Shown here one piece after another: positions 8,669 through 17,394 of a stretch of DNA of 64,000 nucleotides. The position numbers were made by a program, and so were the translations under genes. Below the pieces are notes generated by a model. The model did not search any database, was not told the origin of the DNA, and saw nothing but the letters and a program-made list of their open reading frames with translations. How positions within the stretch are numbered: the first letter of the stretch is position 1; each line of letters opens with the position of its first letter. Source of the stretch: Geobacter sp. SVR (GTDB lineage: Bacteria; Desulfobacterota; Desulfuromonadia; Geobacterales; Pseudopelobacteraceae); assembly GCF_016865365.1 (NCBI RefSeq), contig NZ_AP024469.1, forward strand, positions 2,944,501 to 3,008,500, given 5' to 3'.

Positions 8669-9277
8669 TTACCCCAGGTTCAACTCGTCCAGCGAAAGCC
8701 GGTAACCCGGCAGGAACTTCTCCAGAAAGTAGCGCACCTCGGGCAGCGGGCTGGCAGTCAGGTGGTCCAGATGTTCAGCGCCAGCCCGGCGGAATTCGAG
8801 ATTGCCCGTCTTCTCCTCCTCGATGCATTTCAGCAGGGCGGCGATCTTGTCGGCCGCCTTGACCAGCGCAACATGCTCCGGCTCGTCCGCAAAGAAGAAC
8901 AGCGGCTCATATTCCTCGGCCAGCTCGGGGGGCAGCATGGCCAGCAGCTTGCGCCGCGCCTGCTCCTCCAGTTGGTGATAGGAGCGTTTGAGACGGGGAT
9001 TGAAGTGCTTCACCGGGGTGGGCATGTCTCCGGTGAAGATTTCGCTGGCATCGTGAAACACGCCTAAAAGGGCGATCCTGTTCGGGTCGAGATCACCGTC
9101 GAAATAGGTGTTGCGGATCATGGCCAGGGCATGGGCGATGATGGCCACATCCAGGCTGTGCTCCTGGATATTCTCCGGAACGGTGTTGCGCATCAGCCCC
9201 CAGCGGCTGATGTAGCGCATGCGGGAGAGAAAAGCGAAAAAGTCGTACTGTTCGGGTTTGGTGGATTTGTCTCTCAT
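8669..9277 (-). CDS. yfbR: 5'-deoxynucleotidase, YfbR family
   Basis: The 202-residue HD-domain protein matches E. coli YfbR in length and motifs: SRWGLMRNT, ENIQEHSLDV with H40, FHDASEIFTGD with H75-D76, and PTPVKHF. YfbR removes phosphate from deoxyribonucleoside 5'-monophosphates and is metal dependent. It overlaps the end of the upstream nucleotidyltransferase gene by four bases, so it probably shares a transcript with the MNT/HEPN pair. A second HD nucleotide hydrolase, Dgt, lies 1.7 kb further along the same strand. Confidence 0.88.
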   Translation of the reverse strand: MRDKSTKPEQYDFFAFLSRMRYISRWGLMRNTVPENIQEHSLDVAIIAHALAMIRNTYFDGDLDPNRIALLGVFHDASEIFTGDMPTPVKHFNPRLKRSYHQLEEQARRKLLAMLPPELAEEYEPLFFFADEPEHVALVKAADKIAALLKCIEEEKTGNLEFRRAGAEHLDHLTASPLPEVRYFLEKFLPGYRLSLDELNLG

Positions 9278-9606
9278 GGCTCGGGCTTTCTTTCATAAAA
9301 AACGACTCCGACCCGTCTGATGTGGTCGAGCAGGTCGCTGTTGTAGATCTGGTGCAGCAGGGAGAGATCTATCGTATAGGGAAGCAGCAGGTCATCCAAC
9401 TGGTTCTCGATCCGCAGCAACTGCGAATGAGTAACGTCTTCCCCCTTAATCGTCAGATCGATATCCGAGCCGTTGCGGAAACGCCCCATCGCCCGCGAAC
9501 CATAGAGGATCACCCGTTCGATCTCCGGCACGGTGGAAAACACGTCGTTGATCTTCTCGATGGTGCTTTCCTTGAGTCCATACCTATGCTCGTCATCTGT
9601 CCGCAT
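9274..9606 (-). CDS. MNT-type nucleotidyltransferase domain protein
   Basis: This 110-residue minimal nucleotidyltransferase has the GSRAMG motif followed by DIDL, the catalytic acid pair of the pol-beta fold. It is coupled by a 14-base overlap to the HEPN gene upstream (9593-10015), the usual order of HEPN/MNT pairs. In characterised pairs MNT adds AMP to the HEPN partner and silences its RNase activity. Whether that holds here is inferred from family. Confidence 0.85.
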   Translation of the reverse strand: MRTDDEHRYGLKESTIEKINDVFSTVPEIERVILYGSRAMGRFRNGSDIDLTIKGEDVTHSQLLRIENQLDDLLLPYTIDLSLLHQIYNSDLLDHIRRVGVVFYERKPEP

Positions 9607-10015
9607 CGAGCTGTTCCTGCATTCTTGTTTCGAATTCCTGAAAGAGACTCCAATAGTGAGTAAGCACCTTGTCGGCTATTTCGGCTGCTGTTTCTTCGTT
9701 GTAGGTGTGGGATGATTTGTTGCGGCTGACGATCATGTCCATCCATCCTTCGCCATCGTGCACCAGATTGCGTTTGAACGCCTCACGGGTAGCATCACGG
9801 GAGCCCATTATCACCGTATTTCCCTGGTAGTCGAAGAAATCTTTCATGACATTCCAGGCAAGTTCATGGACAAACTCGAATCCCTGAATCAGGCCTTGCC
9901 GTTCGAGTTCCGAAAGAGAGCGTTGGCGGCTGAGTTCAACTGCTTTACCCAGTTGCCTGAGGGCCTTTTGGTAATTGGCGAATCGTTGCTGCCAGCGAAT
10001 GTCAGGTTGGTTCAT
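9593..10015 (-). CDS. HEPN-type nucleotidyltransferase substrate-binding protein (HI0074 family)
   Basis: The 140-residue all-helical protein belongs to the HI0074 substrate-binding family, related to HEPN toxins: FELVHELAWNVMKDF-like core helices and an RNKSSHTYNEE segment near residues 100-110. That segment corresponds to the Rx4-6H motif of HEPN RNases. The downstream nucleotidyltransferase overlaps it by 14 bases. The pair is either a HEPN/MNT toxin-antitoxin system or an orphan regulatory pair. Confidence 0.82.
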   Translation of the reverse strand: MNQPDIRWQQRFANYQKALRQLGKAVELSRQRSLSELERQGLIQGFEFVHELAWNVMKDFFDYQGNTVIMGSRDATREAFKRNLVHDGEGWMDMIVSRNKSSHTYNEETAAEIADKVLTHYWSLFQEFETRMQEQLDADR

Positions 10016-10188
10016 GGTTTTCTTCTCCAGGTTATCTGCTTGAGGGCCTGAGAGTCGGAAACAGTATCACTGATACTTGCGATTCTTGATGCCACACTGT
10101 CGGGAACGTCCAATGAAAAATTTCGTTTTCTGCGCGGCGATATTTAACCATGACGGAGTAAAATACTCTATCACCACTCCACGCCTTT

Positions 10189-11331
10189 CTACACCCGCTC
10201 GTACGGTTCGAACAGCCGCTTGTATTCATCCAGGGCAAAACGGTCGGTCATGCCGGCGATGTAGTCGCAGACCACCCGATGAATGCCGCAGGTATCGAAG
10301 CGGGTCTGGTACTTGGGAGGCAGCAGGTTGGGATAGCGCAAGTAGGTTTCGAACAGGCGGGTGATGAAGATCTCGGCCTTGACACGCATCTTGTCCACCT
10401 TGTGGTGGCGATAGAGATGGTCGAACAGGAAGCTTTTCAGCTCCATGTTCAGGATGGTGATCTCCTCGCTGAAATGGGCCACGGCCCGGTTGATCAGCCG
10501 CAGATCCTCCAGGCCGGCGATGCCGAACCGCTCCAGGTTGGTGGCAATGGTGCTGCAGACGTCGGTAATCTGCAGGCCGATCAGCGCGCTGATGGTCTGG
10601 TAGACCAGGCGCCTGTCGTCGATTGCCGGATATTTCCCGCGTACAGTGGCACTGACGCGCCTCCACAACTCGATGCGTCCCAGCATCTCCAGCGTAATGT
10701 ATCCCGACTTCAGGCCGTCATCGATATCATGATTGTTGTAGGCGATCTCGTCGGCATAGTTGATGATCTGCGCCTCGATGGACGGTACCACGCCGGGCAG
10801 GAATCCGACCATGGCCTCCAGCGGCGCGTCGTAGGGGCTGGCGTGTTTGATGATCCCCTCCCGCACCTCCCAGGTCAGGTTGAGGCCATTGAAATTGGGG
10901 TAGCGCTCCTCCAGTTCATCCACAACGCGGTAGGACTGCAGGTTGTGTTCAAACCCGCCGTAGCCCTGCATCAGGTTGTCAAGCACCTCTTCGCCGGTAT
11001 GGCCGAACGGCGTATGCCCCAGATCGTGCGCCAGGGCCAGGGCCTCGGTCAGCTCTTCGTTCAGATGCAACTGCCGGGCAATGGCCCGGCCTATCTGTGC
11101 CACCTCCAGGGAATGGGTCAGGCGGGTGCGGTAATAATCCCCTTCATGGTTGACAAAGACCTGAGTTTTGTACTCCAGCCGGCGAAATGCGGCACAATGG
11201 ATGATCCGGTCGCGGTCGCGCTCAAAGGCGGGCCGGTTGTCGCGGTGTTCCTCAGGGTGCTTTCTGCCGAGTGACCGGGCGCTGGAGCAGGCATAAGCGG
11301 CCAGGTCGGTTCTCTCCGTAGATGGGTTCAT
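10189..11331 (-). CDS. dgt: Deoxyguanosinetriphosphate triphosphohydrolase-like protein
   Basis: The 380-residue enzyme hydrolyses dNTPs to deoxynucleosides and triphosphate. The HD metal site is visible as RLTHSLEV (H73), AHDLGHTPFGH (H102, D103, H106, H111) and a later YADEIAYNNHD segment with the fourth ligand. An early AAFRRLEYKTQVF motif is characteristic of the type-2 dGTPase group. The length fits that group rather than the 505-residue E. coli Dgt. It is a single minus-strand gene, with about 170 empty bases before the HEPN gene. Confidence 0.9.
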   Translation of the reverse strand: MNPSTERTDLAAYACSSARSLGRKHPEEHRDNRPAFERDRDRIIHCAAFRRLEYKTQVFVNHEGDYYRTRLTHSLEVAQIGRAIARQLHLNEELTEALALAHDLGHTPFGHTGEEVLDNLMQGYGGFEHNLQSYRVVDELEERYPNFNGLNLTWEVREGIIKHASPYDAPLEAMVGFLPGVVPSIEAQIINYADEIAYNNHDIDDGLKSGYITLEMLGRIELWRRVSATVRGKYPAIDDRRLVYQTISALIGLQITDVCSTIATNLERFGIAGLEDLRLINRAVAHFSEEITILNMELKSFLFDHLYRHHKVDKMRVKAEIFITRLFETYLRYPNLLPPKYQTRFDTCGIHRVVCDYIAGMTDRFALDEYKRLFEPYERV

Positions 11332-11439
11332 AATCTTCTCCCCCCTGACAGGTGCGATAGTAGCGAATACCGGGACAATGCAAACGTTTCATCTCGGGAG
11401 CGGGTAATGGCCCCTCGAACGGAACGAGGCACCTCCGGG

Positions 11440-12540
11440 CTAGAACATGAACCTGCGCATGCTGATATTCTGCAGGATGCCGATGCCCACCATGGAGGTA
11501 ATCATCGATGTGCCGCCATAGGAGAAGAAGGGCATCGGAACGCCGACTACCGGGAACATTCCGATCACCATGCCCATGTTGATCACGATGTGCCAGAAGA
11601 GCATGGCTGTCACCCCCATTGCCAGCAGACTGCCGAAACGGTCGTTGCAGCGCCGGGCAATATTGAGCCCCCACAGAACCAGGGAGAGATAAAGGATGAT
11701 CAGTACCAGCGCTCCTATGAACCCCCACTCCTCGGTGAAAACGGAAAAAGCAAAATCGGTGTGCTGTTCCGGCAGAAACCGCAGCTGGGACTGGGTACCC
11801 TTGATGAACCCCTTGCCGAACAGCCCTCCCGACCCCACGGCGATTTTACTTTGAATAATGTGGTAACCACTGCCGAGGCGAGAACGCTCCGGGTTGAGGA
11901 AATCGAGAATGCGATTCTTCTGGTAGGGGCGCAGAAAATGGGACCAGGCCAGCCAGCAGGTCGGGATTGTAACGAGTATGAAACTGACGATCGTCGTCCA
12001 GCGCAAGCCGACGTAAAAGGTCATGGACATGGCGATCAGCACCACCAGCGTGGCCGTACCGAGATCGGGCTGCTTCATGATCAAAAGCGCCGGCACAGCC
12101 AATATCCCCAGCGGGAACATCAGGTCCCTGACCGTCATGCCGCCCGGCGCATGAAAATTATTGAAAAACCTGGCAAAGGTGATGATGATCACGATTTTCA
12201 TCAGCTCGGAGGGCTGGATATTAAAGAAGCCGAGATGCAGCCAGCGGGTAGCTCCCATGGAACGCCGCCCCACCAGGAGCACCGCCACCAGCAGTAGAAC
12301 CAGCAAAAAGTAGAGCCAATAGGAGAAATCCTCCAGGATGTGGTAATCGATACTGCAGATCAAAAGTGCGATGAACATGCCGAAGGCCATCCAGTAGAAC
12401 TGCTTCACGTAGTAGGGAGCCCCGATGATCTTGTAGGGAGTAGTCGCACTGTAGATATTGACGATGCCCAGCATGCTGATCACGATAACGAGGCCGACCA
12501 GCATCCAGTCGATATTGGTGAACAACCGGCGATCGATCAT
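11440..12540 (-). CDS. rodA: Rod-shape-determining peptidoglycan glycosyltransferase RodA
   Basis: This 366-residue SEDS-family membrane protein polymerises lipid II in the elongasome with PBP2. About ten hydrophobic segments are visible, with conserved PSELMKI, the large periplasmic region around GSGGLFGKGF near 225-240, and a C-terminal PFFSYGGTSM motif. The start overlaps the end of mrdA by four bases (ATGA), the usual PBP2-RodA coupling. It is the last gene of the mre operon. Confidence 0.94.
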   Translation of the reverse strand: MIDRRLFTNIDWMLVGLVIVISMLGIVNIYSATTPYKIIGAPYYVKQFYWMAFGMFIALLICSIDYHILEDFSYWLYFLLVLLLVAVLLVGRRSMGATRWLHLGFFNIQPSELMKIVIIITFARFFNNFHAPGGMTVRDLMFPLGILAVPALLIMKQPDLGTATLVVLIAMSMTFYVGLRWTTIVSFILVTIPTCWLAWSHFLRPYQKNRILDFLNPERSRLGSGYHIIQSKIAVGSGGLFGKGFIKGTQSQLRFLPEQHTDFAFSVFTEEWGFIGALVLIILYLSLVLWGLNIARRCNDRFGSLLAMGVTAMLFWHIVINMGMVIGMFPVVGVPMPFFSYGGTSMITSMVGIGILQNISMRRFMF

Positions 12541-14438
12541 GGCCGCCTTTCCTCCTGCCCATTCGGCGGCGTTTCTTCATCTGTTTCGTCATCCTGTGCG
12601 CTGTCAGCAGGTGCGGCCTTTTTAGGCGGCTTTTTCGAGTCAAACCATGCCCTCATGATGCGACCGGCAATCGGAGCGGCCGCTGAAGCGCCGTGCTCGC
12701 CATGCTCGACCACCACCGCCACCGCGATCTCCGGTTTTTCATAGGGGGCGAACGCCACGAACAGGGCATGATCGCGAAACTGGTATGGGGTGCCCTGTTT
12801 GCTGTCGCGCAGTTTCACTACCTGGGACGTGCCGGTCTTGCCGGCCACGGTCACATCGCCGAGCCGTGCCGCAGCACCGGTCCCTCCTGGTTCGTTCACA
12901 ACGGCGAACAGCCCCTGTTTGACCAGCCGGAACTTATCGGCGGATATGCCGGTGGTGCCGATTACTTCAGGCTTGACTTCCTTCAGCGGCTTTCCGTCGC
13001 CGTCCACGACGCGTTTGACCAGATGGGGGCGATATATCGTTCCTTCGTTGGCCACGGTGGCAGTCATAGAGGCCAATTGGATGGGGGTCATCAACACGTA
13101 GCCCTGGCCAATGGCTACCGGCAACGTTTCGCCATGGAACCAGCGCTTGCCGAACCGCTTCAGTTTCCATTCTGTGCTGGGGATCATGCCCCCCTTTTCG
13201 TTGGTCAGGCCGATGCCCATGGGTGTGCCGAGCAGGAATTTCTTGGCAGTGGCCGCGATCAGATCGACCCCCAGGCGCTCTCCCAGTGCATAGTAATAGA
13301 CGTCGCACGATTCGCGCAGCGACTTTTTCAGGTTGGTGCTCCCGTGACCATGCTTGTTCCAGCACTTGAAGGTCGAGGATCCGAGCTTGTAGGAACCGGT
13401 GCAGTTTACCGAAGTGGAGTCGTTGATCGCGCCATTCTCGAGCCCGGCCAGGGCACTGATGATCTTGAAGGTTGAGCCTGGGGGATACTGGCCGGTCAGG
13501 GCCTTGTTTTCCAGCGGGTGGCGCTTGTCCTCCAGGTATTCCTTCCACTTGTCGGCCGGAAGCTTGCCGCTGAACAGCGAGGGATCAAATCCGGGATTGC
13601 TGACAAAAGCCAGAATTTCACCGGTATTGACGTCCATGGCAACCGCCGCGCCGGCCTGGTCGCCGAATGCCCGTTCCGCACTCTTCTGTACCGCCGAGTC
13701 GATGGTCAGCACCACACTGTTGCCGACCGACGGAAGGGATTCGGAGACGGTCCTCAATACCCGGCCACGGGCATCCACCTCCAGTTGGCGGCCTCCGTCG
13801 CTGCCGTGCAGTTCCTGCTCCCAATTGCGTTCGATCCCGTTCTTGCCGATATAGTCGCCGGGATTGTACTCCTCGAAACCGGGGCGGTTGAGTTCATCCT
13901 CGGACACCTCACCGATGTATCCGAGCAGGTGGGACCCCATGTTCCCGTTGACATAGTCCCGCACCGGCTTCATTTCGATTTCGACCCCGGGCAGCCGCAT
14001 CTTGTTTTCCTCGATGATCTCCACCTGGTCACGGCTGATGTTGGAAGCCAGCACGATCGGATAGTATTTGGCCCTTCCCTTGGCCTTGTCCCAGCGATCG
14101 GCCATCTCGGCCCTGTCAAGGCCAAGCAGGGCAGCCAGCTTGTTCAGCAGGTCGTCCTTGTCCTTGACCTCCTGGGGGATGACCGCCAGACTGAATGAAG
14201 GACGATTGCTGACCAGCACCGTGCCGTTGCGGTCCAGAATGGTGCCGCGCGAAGCGGCGATCGGCACGAACCGCAGACGGTTGTTCTCCGACATGCTGCG
14301 ATAATCCTCGCCGCTCAATATCTGGAGATGCCAGAGACGCAGCAGGAGCACGAAGAAGATTGCGCCGACCACGAACGAGAGCACCATGGTCCGGTGCTTC
14401 ATCTCCATGATTTCGCGAACGAAGCGCTTCTCTCTCAT
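12537..14438 (-). CDS. mrdA: Penicillin-binding protein 2 (elongasome transpeptidase)
   Basis: The 633-residue class B PBP has one N-terminal membrane anchor (about 17-37), a pedestal domain and a transpeptidase domain. Active-site motifs are STFK with Ser322, SCD at 377-379 and KTGTS at 534-538. It crosslinks peptidoglycan during cell elongation in concert with RodA, encoded immediately after it. The acidic, Pro/Lys-rich tail after about residue 610 is probably disordered. It overlaps both mreD and rodA by four bases. Confidence 0.95.
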   Translation of the reverse strand: MREKRFVREIMEMKHRTMVLSFVVGAIFFVLLLRLWHLQILSGEDYRSMSENNRLRFVPIAASRGTILDRNGTVLVSNRPSFSLAVIPQEVKDKDDLLNKLAALLGLDRAEMADRWDKAKGRAKYYPIVLASNISRDQVEIIEENKMRLPGVEIEMKPVRDYVNGNMGSHLLGYIGEVSEDELNRPGFEEYNPGDYIGKNGIERNWEQELHGSDGGRQLEVDARGRVLRTVSESLPSVGNSVVLTIDSAVQKSAERAFGDQAGAAVAMDVNTGEILAFVSNPGFDPSLFSGKLPADKWKEYLEDKRHPLENKALTGQYPPGSTFKIISALAGLENGAINDSTSVNCTGSYKLGSSTFKCWNKHGHGSTNLKKSLRESCDVYYYALGERLGVDLIAATAKKFLLGTPMGIGLTNEKGGMIPSTEWKLKRFGKRWFHGETLPVAIGQGYVLMTPIQLASMTATVANEGTIYRPHLVKRVVDGDGKPLKEVKPEVIGTTGISADKFRLVKQGLFAVVNEPGGTGAAARLGDVTVAGKTGTSQVVKLRDSKQGTPYQFRDHALFVAFAPYEKPEIAVAVVVEHGEHGASAAAPIAGRIMRAWFDSKKPPKKAAPADSAQDDETDEETPPNGQEERRP

Positions 14439-14929
14439 ACGGTTTCCTCCTCACGGGCGAATACGGGCAGCAGAATGACCAGTGAGGCTGCAAAACAGTT
14501 GACCATGACGTGCGGTATCATTCCAGCACCGATCGAATAGGCGATGCCGGGGGTATTGGTAAACATGAACAACAGGAGGAGATTGGCGGTGAGGCAGGCC
14601 AGCGTCGCCACGGTGACCGTCACCACGAACAGAAAGCCGCTTTCGGCATACAGCCTGTCGGCAACGCTCTTGATGACCAGGAATATAATCAGGAAGGTAA
14701 AGGCATTGAGCCCGAGATACAGCCCGCTGAAGACATCCTTGAGCAGCCCCAGCAGCCATGCCAGTGGCGTTCCGGCCTGGTAGGACTCGCGCAGTGCCAG
14801 GTACACCATGATGATCAACAGCAGATCCGGTTTGAAATAGTCGGCAATGTAGACCGGCAGGACCGAGGTCTGCAGGATAATCGCCAGTACGACGGCGCCG
14901 GTCAGCTGCAGCGCCCCCCGCCTACTCAT
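14435..14929 (-). CDS. mreD: Rod shape-determining protein MreD
   Basis: A 164-residue very hydrophobic protein with about five membrane helices and the MreD hallmark YLALRESYQAGTPLAWLLG-type region, followed by GLYLGLNAF. MreD joins MreC to the inner-membrane elongasome. It overlaps mreC by eight bases and mrdA by four, so all are translated from one message. Confidence 0.9.
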   Translation of the reverse strand: MSRRGALQLTGAVVLAIILQTSVLPVYIADYFKPDLLLIIMVYLALRESYQAGTPLAWLLGLLKDVFSGLYLGLNAFTFLIIFLVIKSVADRLYAESGFLFVVTVTVATLACLTANLLLLFMFTNTPGIAYSIGAGMIPHVMVNCFAASLVILLPVFAREEETV

Positions 14930-15743
14930 AGCCCCCCCGGAGGATCACCAGCACCTCTTCCAGATGGGCGGTATTGACTGCCGGCCTGATCGTTACTGTT
15001 TGAAATATGCCGTATTCACCACGTTTTACCATGGTTACTTCACCAATCGGCATCCCTTTCATGAAAATGCCGCCGATGCCGGAGGCAACCACCAGGTCGC
15101 CGACCTTGACATCTTCTTCGCGGGTCGTGAATTCAAGGCTGCAGAATCCGTCGCCTTTGCCTTTGACCACGCCGCGTGCCCGGGAACGTTGAATCGTGGC
15201 GGCAATGCCGCTGGCATGATCCGTCAGGAGCAGCACCCTGGCCGTGTCCCCGGAGACTTTGACGATCTGTCCCACGATGCCGTCGGCCGCGATCACGGCC
15301 ATGCCTTCGCGCAGGCCGCTGGAACTGCCGCGGTCAATCAGCATAGTCCTGAACCAGGAGGAAATATCCTCACCCACAATGGATGCGGTCAAGGTGGGCG
15401 CCTTGACCGTCTCCTTCACTCCCAGCAGGCGCGAGAGCCGCTGGTTGGCGTACAGTGCCTCGTTGCCGGCCACTACCCGCTCGTTCAGGGCCCTGATCTC
15501 CTCACGCAGCTTCAGATTCTCCTTGTGCACATGCACCAGGCTGACATAACCGTCCCAGACCTCTTCGAAAAAATCGCTGACATATGCCGCCGGTTTCAAT
15601 ACCGGCCCGAACACGTTCATGACGCTGCGCTCAACCAGATTGGCTTCGCGGTTGCGGGGAACGTTCAACGAATAGAATATCAGGGCCAGCAGCACGCCGA
15701 CACCGGTCAGGACTGTCAATCCGTATTTTTTAAAAAATTCCAT
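14922..15743 (-). CDS. mreC: Rod shape-determining protein MreC
   Basis: The 273-residue protein has an N-terminal membrane helix (about 8-25), a coiled-coil linker (about 65-100) and the beta-barrel periplasmic domain with the conserved DRGSSSGLREGMAV and DHASGIAA segments. MreC scaffolds PBP2 and MreB across the membrane. MreB, usually upstream, is not here: the next gene is rfbA, 57 bases away. In Geobacter genomes, as I recall, LPS genes sit between mreB and mreC, so mreB may lie beyond another block. Confidence 0.93.
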   Translation of the reverse strand: MEFFKKYGLTVLTGVGVLLALIFYSLNVPRNREANLVERSVMNVFGPVLKPAAYVSDFFEEVWDGYVSLVHVHKENLKLREEIRALNERVVAGNEALYANQRLSRLLGVKETVKAPTLTASIVGEDISSWFRTMLIDRGSSSGLREGMAVIAADGIVGQIVKVSGDTARVLLLTDHASGIAATIQRSRARGVVKGKGDGFCSLEFTTREEDVKVGDLVVASGIGGIFMKGMPIGEVTMVKRGEYGIFQTVTIRPAVNTAHLEEVLVILRGGYE

Positions 15744-15800
15744 GCATCATTTCCGTCACAAATGGACTGCAGGATGTCTGTACCAGCCTTTTCACGATGT

Positions 15801-16694
15801 TCAGGCGCACAGCAGCTCTGCCTCGTGATAGACACGCTGCAGGTAGCTGCGATACGAGGAGGCGGGGGTGCTGTCGATCACCTGCTGCATCTGCGCGCAG
15901 TCGATGAACCCCCGGCGCAGGGCGATCTCCTCCAGGCAGGCAATTTTAAGGCCTTGGCGGGATTCGATGGTTTCGATGAAGATGCTCGCTTCCAAGAGGC
16001 TCTTGTGGGTACCGGTGTCCAGCCAGGCGATGCCGCGCCCCAGGCGTTCGACGGTCAATTCCCCACGGCGCAGATACTCCAGGTTGACGTCGGTAATTTC
16101 AAGCTCGCCACGCGCCGAAGGTGCGATCGACTTGGCTATGGCTACGACGTTCCGGTCGTACAGATAGAGTCCGGGCACGGCGTAGTGGGATTTCGGCTGT
16201 TTCGGCTTCTCCTCGATGCTGAGCACCTTTCCGGTTGGGTCGAATTCCACCACCCCATAGCGTTCCGGATCATGTACCTGGTAGCCGAAGATCCTTGCCC
16301 CGCCCGTGAATTCACCCACGATGCGGTCCAGGTTCATCTTGCCGTAAAAGATGTTGTCCCCCAGAATCAAGGCCACCGGTCGATCGTCGATAAAATCCTG
16401 GCCGATCAGAAAGGCCTGGGCGATCCCTTTCGGCTCCGGCTGCACCTTATAGGTGATCGAAATTCCCCAGCGGGACCCATCGCCGAGCAGTGTTACGAAA
16501 CGCGGGGTATCCTGCGGTGTCGAAATCAGTAGTATGTCTTTGATGCCCGCTGCCATCAGGGTTGCCAAAGGGTAGTAAATCATCGGTTTGTCGTAGACCG
16601 GCTGGAGCTGCTTGCTGGCAACGAGGGTCAGGGGGTAGAGCCGGCTGCCCGCTCCGCCTGCCAGAATGATGCCTTTGGTAATGCCCTGGGACAT
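15801..16694 (-). CDS. rfbA: Glucose-1-phosphate thymidylyltransferase
   Basis: The 297-residue RmlA-type enzyme makes dTDP-glucose from dTTP and glucose-1-phosphate, the first step to dTDP-rhamnose for LPS. The nucleotide-binding [13 protein letters not shown] lies at 11-23, followed by [24 protein letters not shown] near 115 and AWLDTGTH near 225 are the other family signatures. The other rml genes are not adjacent. It begins 70 bases after the gmhB stop on the same strand. Confidence 0.95.
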   Translation of the reverse strand: MSQGITKGIILAGGAGSRLYPLTLVASKQLQPVYDKPMIYYPLATLMAAGIKDILLISTPQDTPRFVTLLGDGSRWGISITYKVQPEPKGIAQAFLIGQDFIDDRPVALILGDNIFYGKMNLDRIVGEFTGGARIFGYQVHDPERYGVVEFDPTGKVLSIEEKPKQPKSHYAVPGLYLYDRNVVAIAKSIAPSARGELEITDVNLEYLRRGELTVERLGRGIAWLDTGTHKSLLEASIFIETIESRQGLKIACLEEIALRRGFIDCAQMQQVIDSTPASSYRSYLQRVYHEAELLCA

Positions 16695-16764
16695 GGAAGA
16701 TCCTTCCTTTCAAATCAAGTAATTGAATATCATTACACGCCTGCCCCCCCGGTGTCAAACCCGT

Positions 16765-17313
16765 TCAGCGGGATTGCAACCGGACTGCCGCTGCGTAGAG
16801 ATCGTCGTAGACATCGACCCCCGGAGGCATCAGTTTTTCCTCTCCGCTGCCGTATCCGCTCCTCACCAGAACCGGCCGGCAGCCGGCCGCCATGGCAGCT
16901 TCGACATCGATCCGTTTATCGCCGATCATCACCGAGGCGGACAGATCGATGCCGAATCGCACGGCAGCATCCACGAGCATTCCCGGCAACGGCTTGCGGC
17001 AGCGGCACGGCAGGGCGTAGCTCCCCTTCCCGTCCGGGTGGTGGGGACAGTACAGCCAGGCATCCACCCGTGCCCCGGACCGCTCCAGTTCCGCGGCGAT
17101 ATGGCGATGCAAGGTCTCCACATCTTCCTCACCGTAATACCCCCGGGCTACGCCGGACTGATTGGTGACAACCACCACCAGAAAACCGGCATCGTTCAGA
17201 ATCCGGATCGCCTCGGGTGCACCTGGCACGAATTCGAAATCCTCGATCCGGTAGAGATATTCCTTCTCCTGATTGATGGTGCCATCCCTGTCCAGAAATA
17301 CAGCCCGCTTCAT
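16765..17313 (-). CDS. gmhB: D-glycero-D-manno-heptose 1,7-bisphosphate phosphatase
   Basis: The 182-residue HAD-family phosphatase has the nucleophile motif FLDRDGTIN at residues 6-14, VVTNQSGVARG in motif II, and the GmhB zinc loop CPHHPDGKGS followed by CRCRKP. MIGDKRIDVEAA carries the acidic motif III. It produces heptose-1-phosphate for inner-core LPS. With rfbA it forms an envelope-sugar pair ahead of the mre genes. Confidence 0.92.
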   Translation of the reverse strand: MKRAVFLDRDGTINQEKEYLYRIEDFEFVPGAPEAIRILNDAGFLVVVVTNQSGVARGYYGEEDVETLHRHIAAELERSGARVDAWLYCPHHPDGKGSYALPCRCRKPLPGMLVDAAVRFGIDLSASVMIGDKRIDVEAAMAAGCRPVLVRSGYGSGEEKLMPPGVDVYDDLYAAAVRLQSR

Positions 17314-17329
17314 GTGAACATATTCTCCT

Positions 17330-17377
17330 TTGACAAACTCCTGAAAAACAATTAAAGAGAGTAACTTACTCCTCTTT
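17330..17377 (+). promoter_or_regulatory. Candidate promoter with bulged palindrome before DAHP synthase
   Basis: TTGACA at 17330-17335 and TAAAGA at 17353-17358 are 17 bases apart and point to the DAHP synthase start at 17395. From 17354 to 17377 an almost perfect palindrome, AAAGAGAGTAA against TTACTCCTCTTT with one bulged base, covers the -10 region and presumed start site. It could be an operator or an early transcript hairpin. No regulator is identified. Confidence 0.45.
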
Positions 17378-17394
17378 CAAGGAACGGACTGAAC

